64,000 bases of DNA, taken from NCBI RefSeq assembly GCF_040219615.1, contig NZ_JAVJSE010000007.1, positions 62,001-126,000 of the forward strand. Reading direction: 5' to 3'. The notes under the pieces were generated by a model. The model saw only the letters and a program-made list of their open reading frames with translations. It had not been told where the DNA came from and did not search any database. Positions 16,547 to 25,541 of this stretch are shown in pieces. The DNA comes from Thalassobaculum_A sp040219615 (lineage in GTDB: Bacteria > Pseudomonadota > Alphaproteobacteria > Thalassobaculales > Thalassobaculaceae). Position 1 is the stretch's first letter; the number at the start of each line of letters is the position of its first letter. The translations under genes were made by a program, and so were the position numbers.

Positions 16547-16950
16547 TCAGGCGGCGCTCGATCCGTCGGCGGTGGCTTCGACCGGCGCAAACACGACCAG
16601 CCGCAGGTCGGGCTCGTCGTCCACGGTGTAGGTGGTGTGCTCGAAGGTCACCGGCGGCGCGCCGTCGATCTGCACCGTCTTGACGCCCTCCGAACAGCCG
16701 TTCACATCGTGCCGCTGCCACAAGTCCTTGAATTCCGGCGACACCGGTTGCAGCGAGGTCACCAGGTCGACCATCACCGGGTCTTCGGGAGCCTTGGCGT
16801 AGTCGCGCCGGAACTTCGCAAGCATCAGCGCGCGCGCTCCTCCCATTGCACGAGTTTCCGCCGGAAGCCCGGGTCGGCGAAGGTCAGCCAAAGGACGTTG
16901 CGGCGATCCTCAGGCAGGACGCCGATCTCGCGCCCGATCGGGCGTTGCGC
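16547..16950 (-). pseudogene. Remnant of MmyB-type HTH regulator, frameshifted and 5'-truncated
   Basis: Two frames together spell the C-terminal ligand-binding part of an MmyB-like XRE regulator. The first is LPEDRRNVLWLTFADPGFRR...QWEERAR, which ends at a TGA; the second is LMLAKFRRDYAKAPEDPVMV, then SPEFKDLWQRHDVNG and EGVKTVQIDG. The frame change lies in the alternating GC run at 16828-16837, consistent with a dinucleotide slippage. The N-terminal HTH is absent; its place is taken by the 3' end of the ATP-grasp gene. Loss by rearrangement at this junction is inferred. Confidence 0.75.
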
Positions 16951-16954
16951 TCGC

Positions 16955-19090
16955 TCAACCACCCCTGAAGCGGCGGGCGACTTGCAGGGCATGGGCCACG
17001 TGCGGGCCTGCGCGCTCGAACTCGTGCAAGAGAGAGTCCGGTTCGGAAATGACCTCGTCGATCCACGGCCGGTGTTGCGGATCCACCAGGATACCGGCCG
17101 CGATCTCGGGGAGTTGGCCGCCGTAGTGGGCGTCGAGCGTCTCGCCGATCTGAAGCCCGAGGCGGCGGACCTTCGCCGCCAACGCCACGCCGCGGTCACC
17201 GAGGCCGGCCAGGACCAGGTCCAATTCTCCGACATAACTGCCGCGGTGGGTGACCGTGGCCAAATCACCAGCTTCCGACACCCGGGCGTAACTGCGTACC
17301 GGAGTCCAACGGTCCCTACTGTCCTTGGCAGCGTGGACGAAGATGTCGAACGCCCGGCCGTCGCCGGCGCGGGAGACGATCATCTTCTGAACGGTCCAGG
17401 GCCGCGTCCCGACAAGCCCGGCGAGTTCCTCCAGCCCCTTCTTCCGGGGCAGGCGCCAGCGATGGTCGCCGTGACGCACGACGATGTCCTCGCCGTCGCA
17501 GGCGACAAAAGCGACTGTCTGCTCTGAAGATGCGCTCGCGGGCTTGAGGACGACGCGCCGGTGCTCGTCGAGGAAGGACTCGATCACCACCGCCGCATCG
17601 GGCGCGACCACCCGGCGGTACGGGATGACGTGGGGGGCCAATGCCGTCGATTGCAGGGCTGCGGATACCGACGGCGTGTCGGGCAGAGCCCAACTCACGA
17701 AAGGAACCAGGGCTCGGAGGCGGGCGGCAGTCGGGCAATCGGATTCGCTCCGTACCCCGTCCCCGCGCAGGACCACGTCCGGCATCGGCCCGCGCGAGGC
17801 AACCCAGCCCTGCGGTGTCATCCGCATGTATCGGACGGTTGCCGACTCGAAATCAATGTCGGTGGTCCCGAACAGCCCGAGGCTCGCGCCTTGCAGAGCC
17901 GCCTCCGCCGCGAGCGCCCGGGCTCGTCTGCTCTCCATGGCCCACAGGCGACAGGCCGAGGCGTGAAACAGGCCGAGGACCGGGGGGGACGTCGTCGGGA
18001 CGTCCTTGGATGTGGTGCGAGCCCGCAAGCGGCCCGGTGTGTCCCGCCGTGCCTCGGCCCTGAAGCGGCCGGCCAGGTGCAGGGCATAGGAGATGTGCCA
18101 GCGGGCGCGGTCGAACTCATGGAAACGTGTCCCCGGTCCGAAGTTCACCTCGGCGATCCACGGCCGGTGTTGCGGATCGACCAGGATGTCGACCCCGACC
18201 TCCTTGAGCCCGCCGTGGAACCGGTCGTCGAGCGTTTCGCCGATCCGGAGGGCGAGGCGCCTGATCCTCGTCGCCAGCGCCACGCCGCGATCGCCTAGGC
18301 CGGCGAGGACCATCTCCGGGCTTCCCTGAAATCCTCCCCCGCTCGAGTTCGACACCAACGTACCGGCTCCGGAGAACCTGACGTAGCTGCGGACCAGCGC
18401 CCATCGGCCATTGCCGTCCTTGTGCGCATCGACCCGGACGTCGAACACCCGGCCGTCACGAACGCGGGAGATGATCATCGCCTGAACGAGCCAGCGCCGG
18501 CTTCCGACCAGGCTGACGAGTTGGGCCAGTGCCTTCTCACGGGGCAAGCGCCAGCGCAGATCGTTCTGACGCACGACGATATCGTCGCCGTCGGAGGCGA
18601 CGAAGGTGACGCCGCGGCCCCGGTGTTCGGATGCGGGTTTCAGGACGACGCGCCGGTGCTCGTCGAGAAAGGACGAAATCACCTCTCCCGCGTCGAGCGC
18701 GACGACCTCGCGGTACGGAATGACGTGCGGCGCCAATGCGGTCGACTGCAGGATCTCCGATATTTCCGACTTGTCCGGCAGTGGCAGGCTCAGGAAGGGG
18801 GCCAGGGCTCTGAGGCGCGCGACGGCCGGACAGTCGGCGTCGCTCGGGAACGGCGCGCCGCGCAGGACCATGTCCGGCATCGGCCCGCGCCATGGGGCCC
18901 ACCCGTCCGGGGTCATCCGTACGTAGCGAATGGTCCCGGACTCGAAATCGATGTCGGTCGTCCCGAACACCCCGAAGCTCGCGCCTTGGAGAGCGGCCTC
19001 CCCCGCGAGCGCCCGGACCCGTCCCCTCTCCATAGACCGGACGCGACACGCCGCGGCATGAAAGAGGCCGAGGAGCAGGGGCGGTGTCAT
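16955..19090 (-). CDS. Tandemly duplicated YheC/YheD-like ATP-grasp protein
   Basis: The 711-residue protein consists of two homologous halves of about 350 residues (1-350 and 364-711) joined by a short basic linker; each starts LLLGLFHAAAC or VLGLFHASAC. Each half looks like a YheC/D-family ATP-grasp enzyme: the hinge ALAPHVIPYR, the ATP-lysine segment RRVVLKPAS, a WRLPR strand and a C-terminal metal site. The first half keeps NSSGGGF and AEVNFGPG, typical ATP-Mg residues. In the second these are HRGSYV and DEVISEPD, so it has probably lost catalysis. The ligand or peptide substrate is unknown. It sits in the accessory stretch between the MmyB remnant and the RTX gene. Confidence 0.75.
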   Translation of the reverse strand: MTPPLLLGLFHAAACRVRSMERGRVRALAGEAALQGASFGVFGTTDIDFESGTIRYVRMTPDGWAPWRGPMPDMVLRGAPFPSDADCPAVARLRALAPFLSLPLPDKSEISEILQSTALAPHVIPYREVVALDAGEVISSFLDEHRRVVLKPASEHRGRGVTFVASDGDDIVVRQNDLRWRLPREKALAQLVSLVGSRRWLVQAMIISRVRDGRVFDVRVDAHKDGNGRWALVRSYVRFSGAGTLVSNSSGGGFQGSPEMVLAGLGDRGVALATRIRRLALRIGETLDDRFHGGLKEVGVDILVDPQHRPWIAEVNFGPGTRFHEFDRARWHISYALHLAGRFRAEARRDTPGRLRARTTSKDVPTTSPPVLGLFHASACRLWAMESRRARALAAEAALQGASLGLFGTTDIDFESATVRYMRMTPQGWVASRGPMPDVVLRGDGVRSESDCPTAARLRALVPFVSWALPDTPSVSAALQSTALAPHVIPYRRVVAPDAAVVIESFLDEHRRVVLKPASASSEQTVAFVACDGEDIVVRHGDHRWRLPRKKGLEELAGLVGTRPWTVQKMIVSRAGDGRAFDIFVHAAKDSRDRWTPVRSYARVSEAGDLATVTHRGSYVGELDLVLAGLGDRGVALAAKVRRLGLQIGETLDAHYGGQLPEIAAGILVDPQHRPWIDEVISEPDSLLHEFERAGPHVAHALQVARRFRGG

Positions 19091-19391
19091 CGGGACGTCA
19101 TGGAGAACACGCCGGCGTCACCTGAGGCCGCTCGATCGCCGGTGACGCTCTCCGTATTCGGATCGCCTTGCGGTGCAAGAACCGCTCGACATTTACACCC
19201 CTCGCAACGCCGGCGGTCGACTTGCACCGCGGCGGTCCAGATTTTCTTATACTGCCGCGCCGGGCTCGACGATAGCGTGCCGGGCTTCCGCGCCGGCCTC
19301 CGAAACCCAGGCCGTCTTCACGGCCTCGAAACCGACGTCGACGGGATCGAGCCCGCGGATGGTTCGACTGCGAACTCGGATCGGATTCTGT

Positions 19392-19409
19392 CAAGTATTG
19401 TCATACTTG
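19392..19409. promoter_or_regulatory. Perfect 7-bp dyad upstream of RTX promoter
   Basis: The sequence caagtat-tgtc-atacttg is a perfect inverted repeat with a 4-base spacer. It lies 5 bp before the TTGACA box, a position suited to an activator or a repressor. The binding protein is unknown. Confidence 0.6.
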
Positions 19410-19414
19410 TTCCG

Positions 19415-19444
19415 TTGACAGAACGAATAACCTACAGGAATAAT
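19415..19444 (+). promoter_or_regulatory. Sigma70-type promoter for the RTX gene
   Basis: A consensus -35 TTGACA (19415-19420) is followed after 18 bp by AATAAT (19439-19444), a 5/6 match to the -10 box. It points to the RTX gene 395 bp downstream, and the second dyad covers its -10. Confidence 0.55.
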
Positions 19445-19453
19445 CCTGTAGGT
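19430..19453. promoter_or_regulatory. Perfect 10-bp dyad over the -10 region (operator candidate)
   Basis: Arms acctacagga and tcctgtaggt with spacer ataa form a perfect 24-bp inverted repeat. Overlap with the -10 box suggests a repressor site; if transcribed it would also form a hairpin. Its CCTGTAG core resembles parts of LuxR-type boxes, but the half-site order differs and no LuxR gene is in the window. Confidence 0.65.
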
Positions 19454-19838
19454 GGGTTTGCATGCGGTCGTAGTTCAAGTGCCCGCGCAAGCATCGGATG
19501 GGGGCGATCCAGATCATGGTCGTCGCTTTGGATGGTTGCTCTGCCAGATCGGGATTCGTGTGTATCGGGCGAGCGCGCGGCGCTCGGTTCCTGGCGCGAG
19601 CGTTGGGGGACGTCGATGGCTAGAGTTGCGCTCGACCACGACCGGCCTTCGCCGCCGTCCGGTTGCTTGGGCGGTGCGCGCAAAGCTATGACAACCGAAG
19701 AAGTTCCGGAGTTTGACGAAATCGCTCATCGGCCGCGACTGTCGAGTTCACGTTGCATTTATTGATGATCAAGGAAGATTTTGTTCAGCGTCAATGGTCT
19801 GTAATTGCTTGAAGACGTGATGGGAAGGGAGGTGTCAG

Positions 19839-22085
19839 TTGTCAGATACTGAAGAGGAAGACGACGTCCTCCCGCCCCCAATACCTGAGGAAGACGATTC
19901 CGTCACGCTCGATTCCAACAGTAACTCATTCACCGGAACCGCCGGCGCCGACACAGTCTACGGCGGAGACGGCGACGACACCCTGTTCGGGGGGCTCAGC
20001 GGCGACCACCTGTTCGGGCAGGCCGGCAACGACCAGTTGTTCGGGCAGGGGGGAGACGATTCGCTGTTCGGTGGCGCGGGCGCCGATACGCTGAGCGGCG
20101 GCGCAGGCAACGACTTGCTCAGTGGCGGTAGTGATAACGACGTCCTTTTCGGCGGCGACGGAGACGACCGCCTATACGGTGCCGACGGCAATGACACGCT
20201 CAGTGGCGGTGCCGGCAATGATTCGCACACGGGTGGTGCTGGCAACGATCTCCTGGTCGGGGGAAACGGCAACGACATACTGACCGGCGGAGACGGCAAC
20301 GACCAGTTGCTTGGCGGCAACGGCAACGACGGCCTCACCGGCGGGAATGGCAGCGACACCCTGTCAGGCGGAAGCGGCGATGATGATTTTCGCGGCGGGG
20401 GCGGCGGTGACCTGATCGTCGGCGGCGCGGGGAACGACAGCCTGACGGGTGGCCAAGGCAATGACACGCTTTCCGGCGGCGCCGGCAACGACCTTGTCAC
20501 CGCCGGATTCGGAGACGACACGGCCTACGGCGGTGACGGTGATGACACCGTCGTTGCCTGGGCCGGCCAGGATCTGTTGTACGGCGGCGCCGGCAACGAC
20601 CTCTTCACCATCACGACCGCCACGAACGAGACGGACACCATCGCCGATTTCGCAGTCGGCGACACCCTCGTCATCACCGGCCAGGACGCCAGCTCGCTCG
20701 ACGGCCAGGCGGCGTCCGCCACGATCAGCTTCGGAACCAATCACGGGATCGCGTTCACCGGCATAAGCGCGGCCAGTGGAACTTGGACCGCCACTTTTGC
20801 AGGCGGCAACACCACGATCACGCTGACGGCGCCGCCCAGCGGCGGGGGCGGCAGCGGCGGCGGCGACCCCGGCCCGTTGATCGTCGCCGACGCCGCGCCG
20901 GGCAACGACACCGGCGGCGCGCGCACCATCACCAACAACAGCGGCGGCTCCGGCAGTGCCGCGATCGTCCAGAACACCGGCAACAACAGCAACATCGTCA
21001 CCGCAATCCTGCCGCCGTCTGTCAGCATCTCGTCGGCGGGGCCTGCCGCTGCGCAGTCCGGCCAGGGCGCGGTCACAACCCTCATCACCGCGATCCAGTC
21101 CCGCGGCTCGACCGGCGAGACCGACCTCGTCGGCGGCGCCCAGACCTTTCTGAACAACCTCGCCTCGACCACCAGTCTAGACATCCGTACGATCGTGCCG
21201 ACGGTGGGTACGGGGATCACCACGGACGACCCGATCGTCATCACCGGCACCAGCGGCGGCGGCCAGTCCGAGGCCTTCGTGATCGACATGCGGTCGATCA
21301 GCGGCAAGGTCCTGCAACTCGACAACATCGAGTTCACCTCGATCATCGGCAACGCCACGGTCACGGGCGGGTCGGGCGACAACTACGCGACCGGAGACGA
21401 CAACGCGCAGTTCATCTCGCTGGGCGAGGGCGACGACACGCTCTACGGCGGCGATGGCGCCGACACCATCGGCTCCGGCGGCGGCAACGACAGCCTGTTC
21501 GGCGACGGCGGCACCGACATCGTGTTCGGCGGCACCGGCCTGGACTCGCTGTGGGGCGGCACCGAGAGCGACGTCGTCTACGGCAACCAGCAGGACGACG
21601 TGCTGTACGGCAACCAGCAGGACGACACCCTGTACGGCGGCCAGGACGCCGACACGGTGTACGGCGGACAGGATTCCGACATGCTGTACGGCAACCTCGC
21701 CGACGACGTGCTGTATGGCAACATGGGGTCGGACACCTTGTACGGCGGCCAGGGCAACGACGTGCTCTCCGGCGGCCAGGGCGACGATCTCCTGGTCGGC
21801 GGGATGGGCGACGATCTGATCGCGTCCGGCAGCGGTTCGGACACGATCGCCATCGGCGCCGACAGCGGGATCGACACGCTGGCGGATTTTTCCGGGACCG
21901 CGGGCGATCGAATCCAGCTCGTCTCGAACATCAACGGCACCGGGATCGGCTCGTTCGCGGAAGTCGCGGCTGCCGCGACCGACACCGCCGACGGCGTCCG
22001 GATCGACCTCGGCAACGGCAACAGCATGACGCTCGCCGGCGCGAAGACGACCGACCTGCAGTCGGACTGGTTCGTGTTCACGTAG
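19839..22085 (+). CDS. RTX-repeat calcium-binding protein, probable type I secretion substrate
   Basis: The 748-residue acidic protein has no signal peptide and two blocks of glycine-rich RTX nonapeptides (GGxGxDxLx): residues about 33-255 and 529-672. Between them is a Thr/Ser/Asn-rich domain (about 255-525). The C-terminus (DFSGTAGDRIQLV ... LQSDWFVFT) resembles the uncleaved signal read by type I (ABC) exporters. Calcium binding on leaving the cell would fold it. No catalytic domain is visible, so an adhesin or surface-layer-like role is more likely than a toxin. It starts with TTG, with GGGAGG about 8 bases upstream. No HlyBD-type exporter is in the window. Confidence 0.88.
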   Translation: MSDTEEEDDVLPPPIPEEDDSVTLDSNSNSFTGTAGADTVYGGDGDDTLFGGLSGDHLFGQAGNDQLFGQGGDDSLFGGAGADTLSGGAGNDLLSGGSDNDVLFGGDGDDRLYGADGNDTLSGGAGNDSHTGGAGNDLLVGGNGNDILTGGDGNDQLLGGNGNDGLTGGNGSDTLSGGSGDDDFRGGGGGDLIVGGAGNDSLTGGQGNDTLSGGAGNDLVTAGFGDDTAYGGDGDDTVVAWAGQDLLYGGAGNDLFTITTATNETDTIADFAVGDTLVITGQDASSLDGQAASATISFGTNHGIAFTGISAASGTWTATFAGGNTTITLTAPPSGGGGSGGGDPGPLIVADAAPGNDTGGARTITNNSGGSGSAAIVQNTGNNSNIVTAILPPSVSISSAGPAAAQSGQGAVTTLITAIQSRGSTGETDLVGGAQTFLNNLASTTSLDIRTIVPTVGTGITTDDPIVITGTSGGGQSEAFVIDMRSISGKVLQLDNIEFTSIIGNATVTGGSGDNYATGDDNAQFISLGEGDDTLYGGDGADTIGSGGGNDSLFGDGGTDIVFGGTGLDSLWGGTESDVVYGNQQDDVLYGNQQDDTLYGGQDADTVYGGQDSDMLYGNLADDVLYGNMGSDTLYGGQGNDVLSGGQGDDLLVGGMGDDLIASGSGSDTIAIGADSGIDTLADFSGTAGDRIQLVSNINGTGIGSFAEVAAAATDTADGVRIDLGNGNSMTLAGAKTTDLQSDWFVFT

Positions 22086-22233
22086 CCGGCGATCACACCG
22101 ATCCCGGCCGATGTCAGCTCTGCCGCCCCCGCGACGGGAGCGCGCTGGCATTTCGCTCCCGGAAGGTCTGAAATGCCCGGAAGGACGGCCGTGCACGGCC
22201 GTCGCCCGGAACCGAGCAAGAGGGAGGACCATC

Positions 22234-23082
22234 ATGAGCAGCGCGCCTTCGCCCCGCGCCCTGACCCCCGAGCAGATCGCCGCCTTCGAGCGCGACGGCT
22301 ACCTGATCCTGCGCGGCCTGTTCGACCCCGAGGAGGTCGGGCTGCTGCGGACCGCCATGGAGCAGGACCCATCGGTGCGCGACCACATGCTGGTGCGCGC
22401 CGACGGCGAGGGCGGCGGCACCCGGATCGCGCTGTGGAACCGGGCCGGCGACAGCGTCTACGGCCTGGCTGCCCGCTCGGCCCGCATGGTCGACGCCGCC
22501 GAGGCCCTGCTGGGCGGGCCGGTCTATCACTTCCAGTCCAAGCTGACCGCCAAGGACGCCGGCGGCGGCGGCGCCTGGGAATGGCACCAGGACTACGGCT
22601 ACTGGTACCACAACGGCTGCCTCTGGCCGCGGCTGCTGAGCTGCATGATCGCGCTCGACCGCACCGACCGCGAGAACGGCTGCCTGCAGTTCATCATGGG
22701 CTCGCACCATCTGGGCCGGGTCGAGCACGTGCAGATCTCCAAGGAACAGAACGGCATCGACCCCGCCCGGGTGGCGGCCGCCGAGGCACGCCTCGAGAGG
22801 GTCTACGCCGAGCTCGACCCCGGCGACACCGTGATCTTCCACTGCAACATGTTCCACCGCTCCGACCAGAACCGCTCGGACCGCCGGCGCTGGACCCTGA
22901 TCGTCTGCTACAACCGGGTCGACAACGATACCATCACCCGCGACGACGACCGCTACTACGTGCCGCTGGAGCGGGTGCCGGACGACGCCATCAGGGCGGC
23001 CGGCCTGAAGTTCGCCGCCCCCGGCAACGACGAGCACTTCACCAGCACGCCCTACGTCCCGCAAGTCGGGGCGGCGGAGTAA
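22234..23082 (+). CDS. Phytanoyl-CoA dioxygenase (PhyH) family oxygenase
   Basis: The 282-residue Fe(II)/2-oxoglutarate dioxygenase has the N-terminal FERDGYLILRGLFDPEEV motif, iron ligands in WHQDYGYW (HxD) and in FHRSDQNRS (second His, then Arg for 2-oxoglutarate). The ectoine-hydroxylase/PhyH group hydroxylates small molecules or acyl-CoA; the substrate here is undetermined. GGGAGG is spaced 6 bases from the ATG. It is monocistronic. Confidence 0.88.
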   Translation: MSSAPSPRALTPEQIAAFERDGYLILRGLFDPEEVGLLRTAMEQDPSVRDHMLVRADGEGGGTRIALWNRAGDSVYGLAARSARMVDAAEALLGGPVYHFQSKLTAKDAGGGGAWEWHQDYGYWYHNGCLWPRLLSCMIALDRTDRENGCLQFIMGSHHLGRVEHVQISKEQNGIDPARVAAAEARLERVYAELDPGDTVIFHCNMFHRSDQNRSDRRRWTLIVCYNRVDNDTITRDDDRYYVPLERVPDDAIRAAGLKFAAPGNDEHFTSTPYVPQVGAAE

Positions 23083-23105
23083 GGGCGCGGGCCGCTACCG
23101 ATAGG

Positions 23106-23549
23106 CTACTGCGCGATCTCGGGCTCGACCAGCCTCGCCAGGTTTCGCAGCGACTCCTGCCATCCCAGGTAGCAGGCCTCGGCCGGAATGGCGTCGGGCA
23201 CACCGGCCTGCTCGATCTGCAGGTCGGTGCCGACCGATACCTTCGTCAGGGTCACGGTCACCTGCATCTCGCCCGGCAGCCCGGGATCGTCGAACACGTC
23301 GGTGTAGCGCAGGCGCTCACCCGGAACGAGCTCGACATACTCGCCGCCGAAGGCGTGGCTGTGGCCGGTCGTGAAGTTCCGGAAGGACATCCTGAAGGTG
23401 CCGCCGACCGTCGCCTCCAGATGATGCACGGTGCAGGCGAAACCGTCGGGCGGCAGCCACTTCGCGAGCGCGTCCGCCTCGATGAAGGCGCGATAGACCT
23501 TCTCCGGGCTGGTCGCGAGGACGCGGTGCAGGCGAATGGTGCTGGGCAT
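23106..23549 (-). CDS. SRPBCC (AHSA1/START-like) protein
   Basis: The 147-residue protein has the AHSA1 pattern: RVLATSPEKVYRAFIEADALAKW, a central beta sheet (GTFRMSFRNF), GERLRYTDVFDD and a final helix (GWQESLRNLARLVE). Members bind hydrophobic ligands in a helix-grip fold. The function is unknown. AGGAGG(A) precedes the ATG. Confidence 0.85.
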   Translation of the reverse strand: MPSTIRLHRVLATSPEKVYRAFIEADALAKWLPPDGFACTVHHLEATVGGTFRMSFRNFTTGHSHAFGGEYVELVPGERLRYTDVFDDPGLPGEMQVTVTLTKVSVGTDLQIEQAGVPDAIPAEACYLGWQESLRNLARLVEPEIAQ

Positions 23550-23703
23550 GTCGGTTATCCTCCTGATCTGACGGAGAGGACGTCGGCGCCGGTCGGGCGC
23601 GAGGCACCCCGGGAACCGGACGCGGCGGTCCATGCCCCGAGGACGAACGGGGCCGGGCCGGTCCTACACGGGGTCGCGGAATTCTTCCGAGCACCCCGCG
23701 CCG

Positions 23704-24657
23704 CTATTCCAGCCCGTCGGTCCCCGCGCCGCAGACCAGCGCGCAGACCGTCGAGCCCGGCCGTACGGTCACCGAGCCGGTCATCAGGGCGGCGACCGCG
23801 GCGGCGCCGCTCAACTCGGCCGCGAGTCCGCACTCGAACCAAAGCCAGCGCGCCGCCTCGACCATCGCCTGGTCGGACACCAGCACCAGGTCGTCGACGT
23901 TGGCCGAAACCAGCTCGAAGTTCAGCGCCTCGGTGCGGCGCGGCGCCAGGGTGCCGGCGGCGGTGGTGATGGCGTCCAGGGTGACCATCCTCCCCGCGGC
24001 CCGGCTGGCGTGGTGGGTCGGCGCGCCCTCGGGCTCGATGCCGACGATGCGCACGCCCGGGCGAAGCGCCTTGATGGCGGTCGCCACGCCGGCGATCAGG
24101 CCGCCGCCGCCGATCGCCACCAGCACGGTGTCGACCTCGGGGATCTGCTCGACGATCTCCAGCCCCATGGTGCCCTGGCCGGCGACCACCGCCGGCGCCG
24201 AGAACGGGTGCAGGAACGTCATGCCCTCGGCCTCGGCGCGCGCCGTCGCGGCTACTGCCGCCTCGTCGAACACCGCGCCCTCGACCACCACCTCGGCACC
24301 CCAGGCCTTCAGCTTCTCGGCCTTGGCGGCGGGGGCGCTGGTCGGCAGGTAGACCACGGCGCGGGTGCCGGCGGTGTGGGCAGCGTAGGCGACCGCCAGG
24401 CCGTGGTTGCCGCCGGACGCGGTGATCAGGCCGCGCGCCACCTGCTCCTCGGGCAGAGACAGCAGGGCGTTCGTCGCGCCGCGCACCTTGAAGCTGCCGG
24501 TCGGCTGCAGGCAGTCGAGCTTCAGCACCAGCCGCGAGTCCGGGATCACCGGGCTGCGGGCCGGGCCGACCTCCAGCACCGGCGACAGCCGGACCTTGCC
24601 GGCGATCCGGCGGCGAGCGGCCTGGATGTCGGCGAGCGTGACGGTGTCGGTCGCCAT
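23704..24657 (-). CDS. PLP-dependent threonine/serine dehydratase-like protein
   Basis: The 317-residue fold-type II PLP enzyme has the PLP lysine in PTGSFKVRGA (Lys57), the Asn loop SGGNHG and the phosphate-binding loop IGGGGLIAG. It lacks the regulatory ACT domain of biosynthetic IlvA, so it is a catabolic-type threonine/serine dehydratase or hydroxyaspartate dehydratase-like enzyme. Its start overlaps the stop of the BDH2-like SDR by one base, indicating cotranscription. Confidence 0.88.
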   Translation of the reverse strand: MATDTVTLADIQAARRRIAGKVRLSPVLEVGPARSPVIPDSRLVLKLDCLQPTGSFKVRGATNALLSLPEEQVARGLITASGGNHGLAVAYAAHTAGTRAVVYLPTSAPAAKAEKLKAWGAEVVVEGAVFDEAAVAATARAEAEGMTFLHPFSAPAVVAGQGTMGLEIVEQIPEVDTVLVAIGGGGLIAGVATAIKALRPGVRIVGIEPEGAPTHHASRAAGRMVTLDAITTAAGTLAPRRTEALNFELVSANVDDLVLVSDQAMVEAARWLWFECGLAAELSGAAAVAALMTGSVTVRPGSTVCALVCGAGTDGLE

Positions 24658-25397
24658 CAGCCGGCGATCCCGCCGTCGACGATGAAGTGCTGGCCGGTGG
24701 TGTAGGCGCTCTCGTCGCCGGCCAGGTACAGCGCCATCGCCGCGATCTCCTCGGCGGTGCCGAGCCGGCCGAGCGGCTGGCGGGCGATGAAGTCCTTGCG
24801 GGCCTGGACCGGGTCGTCGAAGGCGGCGATGCGGTCGTCCAGCGACGGCGACTGCACGGTGCCCGGGCAGATGCAGTTGCAGCGGATGCCCTGGCGCAGG
24901 AAGTCGGCCGACACCGACTTGGTCAGGCCGATCACGGCGGCCTTGCTGGTGCCGTAGACGAAGCGCAGCGGGATGCCCTTCACGCTGCCCGACACCGACG
25001 ACATGTTGATGATCGAGCCGCCGCCGTTCGCCAGCATCGCCGGCAGGAATGCCCGGATCATCCGGTACATCGCACGCACGTTCAGGTTCATCGAGAACTC
25101 GAAGGCGTCCTCGTCGCAGTCCAGGATGCTGCCGTGGTGCACGTAGCCGGCGCAGTTGAACAGCACGTCGACGGCGCCGATCTCATGAGCGGCCGCCTTG
25201 ATGGCGTCCGGGTTCAGCACGTCGAGCACCCGGGTGGTGATGCCGGGGATGCCCTCCATCTCCGCGAGCCTGGCGGGATTGATATCGGTCGCGATCACCG
25301 ACGCGCCCTCGCGGGCGTACGCCTCGACGGTGGCCCGCCCGATGCCCTGCGCCGCCGCGGTGACGAGCGCCTTCTTCCCCTGCAGCCGACCGGCCAT
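24657..25397 (-). CDS. Short-chain dehydrogenase, BDH2/DHRS6-like
   Basis: The 246-residue classical SDR has cofactor motif TAAAQGIGRA, the NCAG segment, and catalytic Ser133/Ser134-Tyr148-Lys152 (YGTSK). Segments such as VIATDIN, TRVLDV, HHGSILDCDED, FSMNLNVR and NMSSVSGSVKG strongly resemble BDH2, the cytosolic type 2 (R)-3-hydroxybutyrate dehydrogenase. NAD use is suggested by the Asp after the second strand. It forms an operon with the dehydratase-like gene, which may point to hydroxy-amino-acid use. Confidence 0.88.
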   Translation of the reverse strand: MAGRLQGKKALVTAAAQGIGRATVEAYAREGASVIATDINPARLAEMEGIPGITTRVLDVLNPDAIKAAAHEIGAVDVLFNCAGYVHHGSILDCDEDAFEFSMNLNVRAMYRMIRAFLPAMLANGGGSIINMSSVSGSVKGIPLRFVYGTSKAAVIGLTKSVSADFLRQGIRCNCICPGTVQSPSLDDRIAAFDDPVQARKDFIARQPLGRLGTAEEIAAMALYLAGDESAYTTGQHFIVDGGIAG

Positions 25398-25541
25398 GGG
25401 TGTCCTCCCGGATTTTTCGTCGGATCCGGCGCGTCGCCGGCCATTCAACGCGGGAGACTAGCCGATCCGCCGTCGCTGTCCACGGCTGCGAATGGGGCCG
25501 GCGCGGAGGACGCCGGTGCCGGGCCGTGATGGTCGTGACAG

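Larger units (their letters stand above)
19091..19838. other. 748-bp non-coding region before the RTX gene
   Basis: The stretch has lower GC than its neighbours. It contains two perfect dyads, a sigma70-like promoter and a leader of nearly 390 bases. Short open frames here (for example 19452-19691 on the plus strand) have no ribosome-binding site or coding character. No RNA family was recognised, but a structured leader is possible. Confidence 0.55.

Noticed and set aside
19430..19453. LuxR-type quorum-sensing box
   Set aside because: The dyad contains CCTGTAG-like arms but in an order and spacing unlike a lux box, and no luxI/luxR genes are present.
19452..19691. 79-codon frame in the RTX leader
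   Set aside because: It lacks a ribosome-binding site and has basic random-like composition with no motif.
20364..22235. Minus-strand frames opposite the RTX gene
   Set aside because: They mirror the RTX repeats and carry only Pro/Val/Asp-rich repeats; the plus-strand RTX nonapeptides are unmistakable.
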